Position numbers and translations under genes: made by a program
The notes under the pieces: model-generated
Seen by the model: the letters and a program-made list of their open reading frames with translations, nothing else
What the model was told of the DNA's origin: nothing
The model's database searches: none
DNA from: Bacteroidales bacterium
GTDB lineage: Bacteria; Bacteroidota; Bacteroidia; Bacteroidales; F082
DNA: 53,024 bases
Direction of reading: 5' to 3'
Assembly (NCBI GenBank): GCA_024689285.1
Contig: JAILDR010000126.1
Coordinates: 1 to 53,024, forward strand
Shown: positions 27,998 to 35,762 of the stretch, in pieces
Position numbering within the stretch: position 1 is the stretch's first letter
How the letters are laid out: every line of letters begins with the position of its first letter

Positions 27998-28025
27998 CAA
28001 TCGTTTGGGTATAGGCAAACGATTG
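27998..28025. repeat. hairpin with 10-bp perfect arms
   Basis: CAATCGTTTG (27998-28007), 8-nt loop GGTATAGG, CAAACGATTG (28016-28025). Part of a short direct repeat, TTTGGGTATAGGC, seen twice 21 bp apart. No T-run follows in either direction, so it is not a normal terminator. Confidence 0.65.
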
Positions 28026-28106
28026 ATGGCCTACGGAGAAATCCCTTTTCCCCAGTTACCCTTTCCCTGTTCCCTCACGGTAATGATCCCTTAGATATAG
28101 TGAAGC

Positions 28107-28138
28107 GGTCACACGGTCACAGCTGTGACCATGTGACC
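28107..28138. repeat. 32-bp palindrome, copy 1
   Basis: GGTCACACGGTCACAG followed by CTGTGACCATGTGACC. The two halves are reverse complements except for one position. Each half contains GGTCACA or TGTGACC twice, 8 bp apart. Confidence 0.75.
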
Positions 28139-28227
28139 GTAAAGTGTTGAGAGATGAAATAAACACAAGATAACGCACTGATAAACTGGCATTTGAAGTA
28201 TAATTATGTTCACAGGAAAGGGGAATT

Positions 28228-28259
28228 GGTCACATGGTCACAGCTGTGACCGTGTGACC
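28228..28259. repeat. 32-bp palindrome, copy 2 (reverse complement of copy 1)
   Basis: GGTCACATGGTCACAG followed by CTGTGACCGTGTGACC. It equals the exact reverse complement of the copy at 28107, 121 bp away, including the off-symmetry base. A T-run follows on the plus strand only, so it would not terminate the minus-strand lipoprotein message by the intrinsic route. Confidence 0.75.
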
Positions 28260-28279
28260 GTTTTTGATTTTCGAGCAAG

Positions 28280-29521
28280 TTACTTCTTCTTGAGAACAAA
28301 CCATTCGCCTCCCCAGCTGCTTAGAGGCCAAGTGGTATAGGCCCAACATTCCAATCTATCCCCAGTAAGCACCACCACTTTCATCCCAAAGTCGATGCCA
28401 TTTCCGCCTTCATCCTTATCTCCTGTCACAATACTGATGACATTGCCTTGAATGGTATATGAGCAACTTTTATCAAGCCTTCGCCAATTGCTGATATCCA
28501 CCACTCCATTACCCATGAAGGTGAAGACGCTTTCCTCTTCATAATCTCGCCAATGACCAAACCAACCTGAAGAGATTACCTTCCACGTTCCCAGCAACTT
28601 GTCCAAATTATCACCAATGTTGATTTCCTCGTAAGCCTTCAAGTCGCTTCCTGTCATCAAGGCAATGGCCTGCAACACATCTGTACTGGTGGTCTTGAAG
28701 CAATCCCAACTCTCCACATAGTTTTCCAAGAATTTCTTGGAGTCATCATTCACAAAATGAGCGATTTGAAGCACCACTTTCGCCATTGGCAAAAGCGTCA
28801 GACCGATATCGGTGGGTTCAAGAGAGAATCCGTAGGGATAGTTCTGCTCCTTATAGAAGTATTTCACACACAATGCCTTGTACAGATCCACCCTTTGCAA
28901 AGAAGTGAGCTGACTGAAGAAGATATCGTTATCCAACATCAGTTCAACAAAGCCCCAAGTTCGGAAATTATAGGCGCCAATTTCTGCTGCAAGTGACGGA
29001 AGAGGAAGATTGTTATAGGCAATGGCTATCTCCCAACCAGCATCAGGACGCTTGGTCAACTCCTTGAAGGCATTATTCTGCTCAATAAGTCGCTGGATGA
29101 ATGCTCGGTAATAGCCCTCGCCCCTCAGATAGTGCATCGTCATCGGATGGTTAATGCAAGTCTCTACCAAAGCTCGGGTAGTCATCTTTTCAGCCACATC
29201 CTGAGGCACTTGTGTCTTGGCAAGGTTGTCTTCTTCAGGAGCCAGATCGTTCCAACCAGAGCCATAACCTGGCTTGTTGGGATAATCGTACGGGGTGTCT
29301 ATCTCATATTGTCCACTGGTGTCGATGGCATCATGCAAGGCGTTGAAAGGCTCTGAAGTCATCGCAAATTCAACTCCTTGAGCATTCAGCAACATATCTT
29401 GAAGTCGTGTTTCTGTGATTGGCTCAACTGGGTCGATTACAAATGTAGGGTCATCATCACTGTCTGATGAGCAAGATGCCAAAAATGGCAAGGTAATCAG
29501 CAAAAAGATTAAGTGTTTCAT
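28280..29521 (-). CDS. lipoprotein with C-terminal lipocalin-like domain
   Basis: 413 residues from the ATG at 29521 (MKHLIF), with lipobox FLASC and a Ser/Asp-rich SSDSDDDP linker, typical of an outer-membrane or surface lipoprotein in Bacteroidota. The central part (about 55-300) is helical and unrecognised. The last ~115 residues begin LGTWKVISSGWFGH and look like a lipocalin-like beta domain, also present in the next gene upstream. It is the last gene of the ECF operon, 14 bp after its neighbour. The function is unknown. Confidence 0.65.
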   Translation of the reverse strand: MKHLIFLLITLPFLASCSSDSDDDPTFVIDPVEPITETRLQDMLLNAQGVEFAMTSEPFNALHDAIDTSGQYEIDTPYDYPNKPGYGSGWNDLAPEEDNLAKTQVPQDVAEKMTTRALVETCINHPMTMHYLRGEGYYRAFIQRLIEQNNAFKELTKRPDAGWEIAIAYNNLPLPSLAAEIGAYNFRTWGFVELMLDNDIFFSQLTSLQRVDLYKALCVKYFYKEQNYPYGFSLEPTDIGLTLLPMAKVVLQIAHFVNDDSKKFLENYVESWDCFKTTSTDVLQAIALMTGSDLKAYEEINIGDNLDKLLGTWKVISSGWFGHWRDYEEESVFTFMGNGVVDISNWRRLDKSCSYTIQGNVISIVTGDKDEGGNGIDFGMKVVVLTGDRLECWAYTTWPLSSWGGEWFVLKKK

Positions 29522-29535
29522 ATTGTTTATCGGTT

Positions 29536-30060
29536 TTATTGTTCTTGTTTCTTCATCCAAATCTTTAATGAATCTTCTCCAATGGGACTTGATGGACTAC
29601 CCACATACACAGCTTCCATCTCATAGTCTTGAATGTTCTCAACGGTCAACTTGGCATAATAATCCACATCAGAGCCTTCAATGGCAAACATCACTACCCA
29701 TCCACCAGAGATAACGTATTGACCTTTAGGAAAATAATGGCTCACTGTATCTCCCACCATCGTACCATCATTATAGAAAGTCACCCAAGGTGCCTCACCC
29801 AGTTCCACCTCATTCCATGCTTCTTTGGTATCTTTGAAATGGGTAATTTTCCAAGTTCCCAAGAATTGTGTAGGACCTGCATTGGCCGCAGCGTCAACAG
29901 AAGCTCCTGCTAAACCTGCATCGTTGCCTTTACCACTTTCTCCATTCATCATTACAGGGGATTTGGCATTCCTAACAGTTTCACCACTAAGGTAGTCAGG
30001 CTCTTTCGAGCAGGCCAGCAACATCAGCAGCATCATCACAAATAAGCATAATTTCTTCAT
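29536..30060 (-). CDS. small lipoprotein with lipocalin-like domain
   Basis: 174 residues with lipobox LLAC (Cys at residue 17). After a low-complexity Ala/Gly/Asn linker comes FLGTWKITHFKDT and a beta-rich segment with VTFYNDGTM, like a lipocalin-like domain and clearly related to the C-terminus of the neighbouring 413-residue lipoprotein. It lies 13 bp after the anti-sigma gene, so it is probably a target or helper of the ECF system. The ligand is unknown. Confidence 0.65.
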   Translation of the reverse strand: MKKLCLFVMMLLMLLACSKEPDYLSGETVRNAKSPVMMNGESGKGNDAGLAGASVDAAANAGPTQFLGTWKITHFKDTKEAWNEVELGEAPWVTFYNDGTMVGDTVSHYFPKGQYVISGGWVVMFAIEGSDVDYYAKLTVENIQDYEMEAVYVGSPSSPIGEDSLKIWMKKQEQ

Positions 30061-30073
30061 ATCTCAGTTCTTT

Positions 30074-31585
30074 TTATTTACGGTTTATATTGAAGCGGAG
30101 TCCCATATTCAGGTTGAAATTGAAAGGCTTCTCCTGATAGATGGTAGGCACTTCGCTCTTGTTGTCAAAATAATAGGCCACACCAGGCTCGGCATACAGG
30201 CTCAGCAGATGATTGATGTTAAACTGCACACCACCACTTCCCACAACTGAGAATTGCCAAGGTTTCTCTTCCACTCCTTCTTTGTCTTTCCTATCGGCCA
30301 CATTGGTAGTTAGGCTCACAGTGCTTTGCGTTCCCTTGATCACTTTCTCTACTTCACCGCCAACACTGATATAGAAGTTGAACATACCTGGACTCCAAAT
30401 GGAGAACGACAAAGCCACAGGAACACCCACAAAGTGCAACTTCTGATCCACCTTAATCTGACTGTTACCTATTTGACGCACCAGTTCTGATGAGTGATAG
30501 CTGTAGTCGATGCCCGTCTGCACACTCAAGCGATTGTTGAAGTGATAGCGCATCGACACACCCACTTTTACTGGTTGCCGATGGTGGGCATCCACATACA
30601 TACGTTGCAGTTGTTTGTTGGCAAATACCACACTGCTCAGCAATGCACGGGTCGTTACAAACTGGTTGCTGTAGTTGGATACAGCCTGATTGCCCACACT
30701 GCCGTCCAACGATTGGGCAGCATTGCTGTAATTGGCTACAGCATGGGCATCTGTTGTTGGCGTATTGTCGCCAGCCACAGCTACCTGCCCCATCGTCAGT
30801 TTATCGTTGAAGTAGGCCTGATCGTTGTACGACAACGAGTTGGCATAAGCCAGATACTTATAGGTAGGGTTGCTCAAGCCTTGAACACCAGCGATATTAG
30901 CACCGACTTCCCATCCTTTCTTCTTCGATTTTCTTCTAAACGGATTCTCTCTATCCCGAGAATACACTCTTTCATTGACCTTAGCCTCCTCTGGTCTTAC
31001 CGATTTCGTTCCCAGATCGGAATCAAGGTTGTTGGTATCCTCAATTTGGACTTGCTCCACAACTTCATCCAGACTTTCCACATCAGTGTTGTCAACCCTT
31101 TCTAAAACATCTTCATCGCCTTCAACCACATTCGGCTTTACTGGTTCCGTCTCAAGGCCAGAACGAAATCCTTCAGATGGTCTGTTCTGTGCCAATAATC
31201 TTGGTTTGTCAACTTTTTGTTCTGGGGCAGTAATAGCCTCAACCTCTTTTAGAGAGGTTTTCGGCTCTGCCTGATATGTAAAAGGTGTTTGTGTCAGTTG
31301 TCCATCCGTACCTTGTAATCCGCTGTCTTTATCTTCAGTAAATAACAGCGTTCCAACACCAGCCACGATGGCTACCATCGCTGCTGCAGCTGCACCTCTC
31401 AACCACATAGGTATCAGCTTGCCACGCTCAGCTTTGGTTTCACTTTCCTGCTTGGTCAGTTCCTCGCCAGGAACCAGACCCCGACGCTGCATCTCTCGCT
31501 GCACGTCAGCAAACAGACCCTCTGGTGCCGGCTTCTCAAAGTCGGCGAACCGGTCTTGCATGTCTTTCATCCAACGTTCGTTCAT
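30074..31585 (-). CDS. dual-membrane anti-sigma protein with C-terminal outer-membrane beta-barrel
   Basis: 503 residues. No N-terminal signal peptide: the first ~58 residues are charged and should be cytoplasmic. One membrane helix (about 60-82) is followed by a long acidic linker (about 90-220) and from about 225 by a beta-barrel-like domain with alternating strands (GANIAGVQGLSNPTY; VGVSMRYHFNNRLSVQTGIDYSYHS; final strand NLNMGLRFNINRK). This plan fits the dual membrane-spanning anti-sigma factors reported in Bacteroides, which run from cytoplasm to outer membrane in one chain. Its ATG overlaps the sigma gene by 4 bp, supporting sigma/anti-sigma pairing. Confidence 0.75.
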   Translation of the reverse strand: MNERWMKDMQDRFADFEKPAPEGLFADVQREMQRRGLVPGEELTKQESETKAERGKLIPMWLRGAAAAAMVAIVAGVGTLLFTEDKDSGLQGTDGQLTQTPFTYQAEPKTSLKEVEAITAPEQKVDKPRLLAQNRPSEGFRSGLETEPVKPNVVEGDEDVLERVDNTDVESLDEVVEQVQIEDTNNLDSDLGTKSVRPEEAKVNERVYSRDRENPFRRKSKKKGWEVGANIAGVQGLSNPTYKYLAYANSLSYNDQAYFNDKLTMGQVAVAGDNTPTTDAHAVANYSNAAQSLDGSVGNQAVSNYSNQFVTTRALLSSVVFANKQLQRMYVDAHHRQPVKVGVSMRYHFNNRLSVQTGIDYSYHSSELVRQIGNSQIKVDQKLHFVGVPVALSFSIWSPGMFNFYISVGGEVEKVIKGTQSTVSLTTNVADRKDKEGVEEKPWQFSVVGSGGVQFNINHLLSLYAEPGVAYYFDNKSEVPTIYQEKPFNFNLNMGLRFNINRK

Positions 31586-32175
31586 CTTGGTTCCTGTTTT
31601 AAAGTTACATATTCTTTTATTCTCTTAGCCAACAGCTTTTTGGCTCTTGCCAGTTGTGAGGCTGACGTTTGTTCCTGTATGCCTAAGAGTTCAGCTATCT
31701 CTTTGTGCCGTTTCCCTTCAATGACATAAAGGTTGAAAACCGCTCGATAGCCTGGTGGCAACTCTCTGATCATCTCGAGGAGCACATCGGTAGGTACACC
31801 GCCAATATCAGTATCTTCCAGTGGGTCATCCACCTTATCTTCTAATCGCTCCCCATCGAAGATAATCATTCCGTGCCGTTTCTGGTTTCTCAAAAACAAC
31901 AGCGACTCGTTCACCACCACTTGTGTTACCCATGCTTTCAAAGAGCCTTCACTCACATAGTTGAAAGTAGATATCTTGGTAAAGATCTTGATGAAACTTT
32001 CCTGCAGCACATCCCTTACGTCCTCGTCTCCAGCAATGTATCGCGAGCAGACACCTGTGAGGTAACCAGCATAGCGCGTATATAGCTCTCCCATAGCCGA
32101 GGCATCGCCTCGGCATAATGATTCTGCGAGCTCTCGTTCGCTATTATGCTGCGGTCTGTTCATCTGTATGGCCAT
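31582..32175 (-). CDS. ECF-type RNA polymerase sigma factor
   Basis: 197 residues. Region 2 includes VRDVLQESFIKIFTKISTF for core binding and -10 recognition, region 4 the helix-turn-helix EGKRHKEIAELLGIQEQTSASQL. It starts the operon and overlaps the anti-sigma gene by 4 bp. The start may be ATG at 32175 or 32163. A CAACTTTG sequence (complement of 32194-32201) is one base from TAnnTTTG. ECF factors usually promote their own operon, so the two lipoproteins behind it are likely members of its regulon. Confidence 0.9.
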   Translation of the reverse strand: MAIQMNRPQHNSERELAESLCRGDASAMGELYTRYAGYLTGVCSRYIAGDEDVRDVLQESFIKIFTKISTFNYVSEGSLKAWVTQVVVNESLLFLRNQKRHGMIIFDGERLEDKVDDPLEDTDIGGVPTDVLLEMIRELPPGYRAVFNLYVIEGKRHKEIAELLGIQEQTSASQLARAKKLLAKRIKEYVTLKQEPR

Positions 32176-32253
32176 CTTTCTGCCTTTTAAATGCCAAAGT
32201 TGCGAAACATTGCACGAGAAAACGAACTAATTTTGCTAAAAAACGTTAACATG

Positions 32254-32284
32254 AAAAAGGGAGACAACCCAATGGCTGCCTCCC
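32254..32284 (-). terminator. rho-independent terminator for the Oar-like receptor gene
   Basis: On the minus strand GGGAG and CTCCC close a hairpin with partly paired inner bases (GCAGCC against GGGTTGT), followed by TTTTT. It lies 28 bp past the stop codon at 32312. Confidence 0.75.
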
Positions 32285-32311
32285 TATCTTAGTTGATTTA
32301 GAATAATCAGA

Positions 32312-35300
32312 TTAGTTGAAGTAGTACTTCACACCGAACTGGATTTTCCAAGCCTGTCCCCATGCACGGTTATACTCCCAAGTCTTGGTAGGAGCATTGC
32401 CCTGAGCATCGCGATAGAGAGAGAAGGTAGGCTGGTTAGCCTCGTTCTTACCCTCGTACTTCAGGATAGCACCATTGTTGGCTGGAGTCATCACCTTAGC
32501 TACACCCCAAGAAGAATGGATCAGGTTACCAATATTCTCGACATCAGCAGAAAGCTGCAACACATGCTTGGTGTTGCCAATGTTCAAGGTGAAGTCGTGT
32601 GCCCAACGGAAATCGAATCTGTGCACCCAAGGAGAGCGAGCGCTATAAGCTTCAGCATACTCACCCTTATGGTCGCTCAGATAAGAATCCTGCTCCACGA
32701 ACTTCCAGAAGTCAGCGCGATCCTGCTGAGCAGAGGTAGTCATGTTGCCATCCTTGTCGAACTTGTCAACGAATACGATCTCAGAATCATTCTTAGGAAT
32801 GTACATCAAATCGGCACCTACACCATCGTTATTCATATCACCATTATAATAATAGCTATAGCCAGAAGGAGAGTAGCCTGAATAGAACAAGCTGAAGTGA
32901 TCCTTGTGATAAGTATAGCTTACAGAAGCAATGATGCGGTCAGGAATTACATACTGAGAATTCTGAACGGTTGCACGGTTAGGACCATCAATGGTGTACA
33001 GGCCACTCCATGCAGAAGAAGCGTTTGAACCTGGCATGCCAGACACTTCCTTCATCACCGTGTGGGTATAAGAAGCCATGATGTTCAGGTTCTCGATAGG
33101 CTGGGCGTTAACGGTGAGGTTAGCAGTCCATCCATAACCCTTGTGCGTATTGGTCAGCATGTAAGCTGGAGTCTTGGTGTAAGTATATTCCGCTGGATAG
33201 ATCAAACGGTTGTCGGCACCAGAGAAACGTTCCCAGCCAGAGGTATTCTCCATGATGTTCCAGTCAACCAAGCGAACAGCATTGATGTTCTTAGTATAGT
33301 TGAACTCACCAGTAACTGTCAATGGGAATGAGACAGGAATCTGATAGTCAACTGCGATTGAAGTCTTCCATACCTGAGGCATCTTGAAGTTGCGGTCCAC
33401 ACCGTTCGCAGCACTTGGCACAGCACCGTCAGCAGAACTGATGGTGGTTGGAGTGCCCAGACGGCTGATGAACTCATTGCGATCGGTTACCATCTGACCA
33501 GCAAACTTAGCCAATCGTGGGTCAACACTGGTTACTACGCCATTGGTGTACTTAGTGTTAGCAGTTGCCTGATACTGAACCATACCAGAGTTGGTAGGCA
33601 TGTTGGTGAAGAACACCAAAGGCAGACGGCCTGCAAACAGACCCGTACCACCACGAACCTTCAGAGTCTTGTCACCCAGCACATCCCATGAGAAACCGAA
33701 GCGAGGAGAAATCTGAATGTTGTTCTTTGGCCAAGCACCAGTATCTACATGTTTGCCACCATAATTCAATTCATAGATGGCATTGTTGCGCATGATGTCA
33801 TCCTCGTCGAAGTTGATGTTATCAAAACGGATACCACCCGTCAACTTCAGGTTGTCGAGCACATTCCATTCATCCTGCACATAAACGCCAATCTGATTGA
33901 AGGTAACCTGTGCGGTTGGATTAGACTCGCCACCGTAACCATAAGTCAAGGCAACAGCTTCAGGAGCACGCTCGTTCAGGAAATCATCCAGAGAACGATA
34001 ACGATAGTAACCTGTACCGTTACGCATGTAAGCGTTGTTAGCCAACTGATGCTCGAAGTTGATACCAGCGGTCAGCTTGTGTGCGCCCAGATATGCAGTG
34101 AAGTTATCGGTAATGGTAGTCACCTTGTTCTGCACCTTGTTGTTCCAAGTGAACAGCTCATAACCAAACGACATGTAAGGCTCCAGAGTCTGCTTAATAT
34201 TATAACCGCCAAAGTCATAAGCTTTATCTGTAGCACCCGTAAAGTCGCCTTCTTCATAACCATACATGATATCAACGAATGGGAAGGTAGAAGAGTTCGT
34301 TCCACGAACATCCTGAATGTCAGAATATGTGAACAGCAACTGGTTCGACAGGTTGCTGCCGAAGTGGCTATTCAAGTCAACAGAAATGGTGTTCACCTTG
34401 TTGTCCATTGAATACATCGCGTTAGCGAAAGCCATTGAATAACGAGAGAAACGGTCCATGTTTCTCAAACGGAAACCTGTATCTGCAGAGTTGCCGTTCG
34501 TTGGATTCCAAGCGGTATTCTTGGTATAGTTATAGCGAACAGCCAAGTGATGATCCTTGGTGATGTTCCAGTCAATACGACCCAACAACTTGATGTTCTT
34601 CTCATCAGCAGGGAAGTTGGTGTATGAGCCAGTATCGTAACCATATCTTGACTTCAAGTGATCGCTCACCTTCTTCATGTCTGACAGGGTAGTACGAGAG
34701 ATGTACTGGTCTGGCACAGCCACACCATCAGAAGAAGCACGCCAGCGGTTCACCTCAGTAGGCACCTTAGAGTACTCAAAGTTGGCGAAGAAGAACAACT
34801 TATTCTTAATGATAGGGCCACCCAAAGTAGCACCGTAAGTATATTTACGCTCTCTGGTACGTGATATGTCAACGCCGCCAATACGTGTACCATGCAGGTT
34901 CTCATTGGTGTAGTAAGTATAGGCAGTACCCTTGAAGGTATTGGTACCCGATTTGGTAACTGCATTGATACCACCACCGATGAAATTGCTCTGACGAACA
35001 TCGTATGGAGCCACAACCACCTGCATTTCTTCAATGGCATCCACTGAGATTGGAGAACCACCACCAGGCAGGGCAGAGCTCAAACCGAAGTTGTTGTTGA
35101 AATTGGCGCCATCCACGGTGAAGTTGGTTGAACGACCGTCGCCACCTGCGAAGCCCATACCGTTGGCGTATGGAGAGAGGCGCGCAATGTCAGAAATGCT
35201 ACGGCTCACGGTTGGCAACTGCTGGATGGTTGCGTTATTGATATTGGTAGTAGCACCAGTTTTTTCCTGTGCAAACTTAGACGCAGTTCCAGTGACAACC

Positions 35301-35659
35301 ACCTCGCCCAACATCTCAGACGATTCAGAAATCTCTACGTTCAAGTTAAAAATTTCACCCAGTTGAAGAATAATGTCTTTGTAAGTCCTGGAAGTGTAAC
35401 CAACGTAAGAGACAGTTACAGTGTAAGGACCACCGGTACGCATACCCTGGATGGCATAACGACCGTCAACATTAGTAATTGCGCCATAAAGTGTACCTGA
35501 AGGCTCGTGAACAGCCTGTACAGTTGCGCCAATGACTGGTTCGTTGGCTTCATCAACCACCTTACCACCCATAGATGATGTAGTAATCTGAGCCTGAGCG
35601 CCTACAGCCACTAAGATAGTAGCGAGCGTAAGCAGCATGAATCTAACTTTTCTTAACAT
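32312..35659 (-). CDS. Oar-like TonB-dependent receptor
   Basis: 1115 residues with a signal peptide (about 1-23, ending AQA). A carboxypeptidase-regulatory-like domain follows (GKVVDEANEPVIGATVQAV), then a plug domain with VVVTGTASKFAQEKTGATTNI and a 22-strand-type barrel ending WKIQFGVKYYFN. The layout without a SusD partner is typical of Oar-type receptors that take up or secrete larger ligands. The start is set by the TATCTTTG box at 35700-35707 with a 40-nt leader, and a terminator follows. The ligand is unknown. Confidence 0.9.
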   Translation of the reverse strand: MLRKVRFMLLTLATILVAVGAQAQITTSSMGGKVVDEANEPVIGATVQAVHEPSGTLYGAITNVDGRYAIQGMRTGGPYTVTVSYVGYTSRTYKDIILQLGEIFNLNVEISESSEMLGEVVVTGTASKFAQEKTGATTNINNATIQQLPTVSRSISDIARLSPYANGMGFAGGDGRSTNFTVDGANFNNNFGLSSALPGGGSPISVDAIEEMQVVVAPYDVRQSNFIGGGINAVTKSGTNTFKGTAYTYYTNENLHGTRIGGVDISRTRERKYTYGATLGGPIIKNKLFFFANFEYSKVPTEVNRWRASSDGVAVPDQYISRTTLSDMKKVSDHLKSRYGYDTGSYTNFPADEKNIKLLGRIDWNITKDHHLAVRYNYTKNTAWNPTNGNSADTGFRLRNMDRFSRYSMAFANAMYSMDNKVNTISVDLNSHFGSNLSNQLLFTYSDIQDVRGTNSSTFPFVDIMYGYEEGDFTGATDKAYDFGGYNIKQTLEPYMSFGYELFTWNNKVQNKVTTITDNFTAYLGAHKLTAGINFEHQLANNAYMRNGTGYYRYRSLDDFLNERAPEAVALTYGYGGESNPTAQVTFNQIGVYVQDEWNVLDNLKLTGGIRFDNINFDEDDIMRNNAIYELNYGGKHVDTGAWPKNNIQISPRFGFSWDVLGDKTLKVRGGTGLFAGRLPLVFFTNMPTNSGMVQYQATANTKYTNGVVTSVDPRLAKFAGQMVTDRNEFISRLGTPTTISSADGAVPSAANGVDRNFKMPQVWKTSIAVDYQIPVSFPLTVTGEFNYTKNINAVRLVDWNIMENTSGWERFSGADNRLIYPAEYTYTKTPAYMLTNTHKGYGWTANLTVNAQPIENLNIMASYTHTVMKEVSGMPGSNASSAWSGLYTIDGPNRATVQNSQYVIPDRIIASVSYTYHKDHFSLFYSGYSPSGYSYYYNGDMNNDGVGADLMYIPKNDSEIVFVDKFDKDGNMTTSAQQDRADFWKFVEQDSYLSDHKGEYAEAYSARSPWVHRFDFRWAHDFTLNIGNTKHVLQLSADVENIGNLIHSSWGVAKVMTPANNGAILKYEGKNEANQPTFSLYRDAQGNAPTKTWEYNRAWGQAWKIQFGVKYYFN

Positions 35660-35699
35660 AACACCTTTTTTATTTAAAGAATAATGTACATTTTCGCTG

Positions 35700-35707
35700 C
35701 AAAGATA
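35700..35707 (-). promoter_or_regulatory. -7 promoter box for the Oar-like receptor
   Basis: The complement reads TATCTTTG, the exact consensus version of the motif, 40 nt before the ATG at 35659. Confidence 0.6.
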
Positions 35708-35762
35708 GTTATAATATCAATACAATTATTAAAAACGCTTAAAAAAAGTTTTCAACAGTTTT

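Larger units (their letters stand above)
27828..28279. other. 452-bp intergenic region without a supported gene
   Basis: Between the lipoprotein gene at 28280 and rlmN. It holds the rlmN -7 box, a 13-bp direct repeat TTTGGGTATAGGC (27983-27995 and 28004-28016), a 10-bp-stem hairpin and two inverted 32-bp palindromes. The only longer open frame (27968-28150) has no family match and no leader signals. Confidence 0.6.

Noticed and set aside
27968..28150. 60-codon open frame in the intergenic region before rlmN
   Set aside because: No recognisable family, no leader signal, and it runs over the hairpin and half the palindrome; treated as noncoding.
28228..28270. Palindrome copy 2 plus T-run as an intrinsic terminator for the lipoprotein gene
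   Set aside because: The T-run follows on the plus strand, while the gene is on the minus strand.
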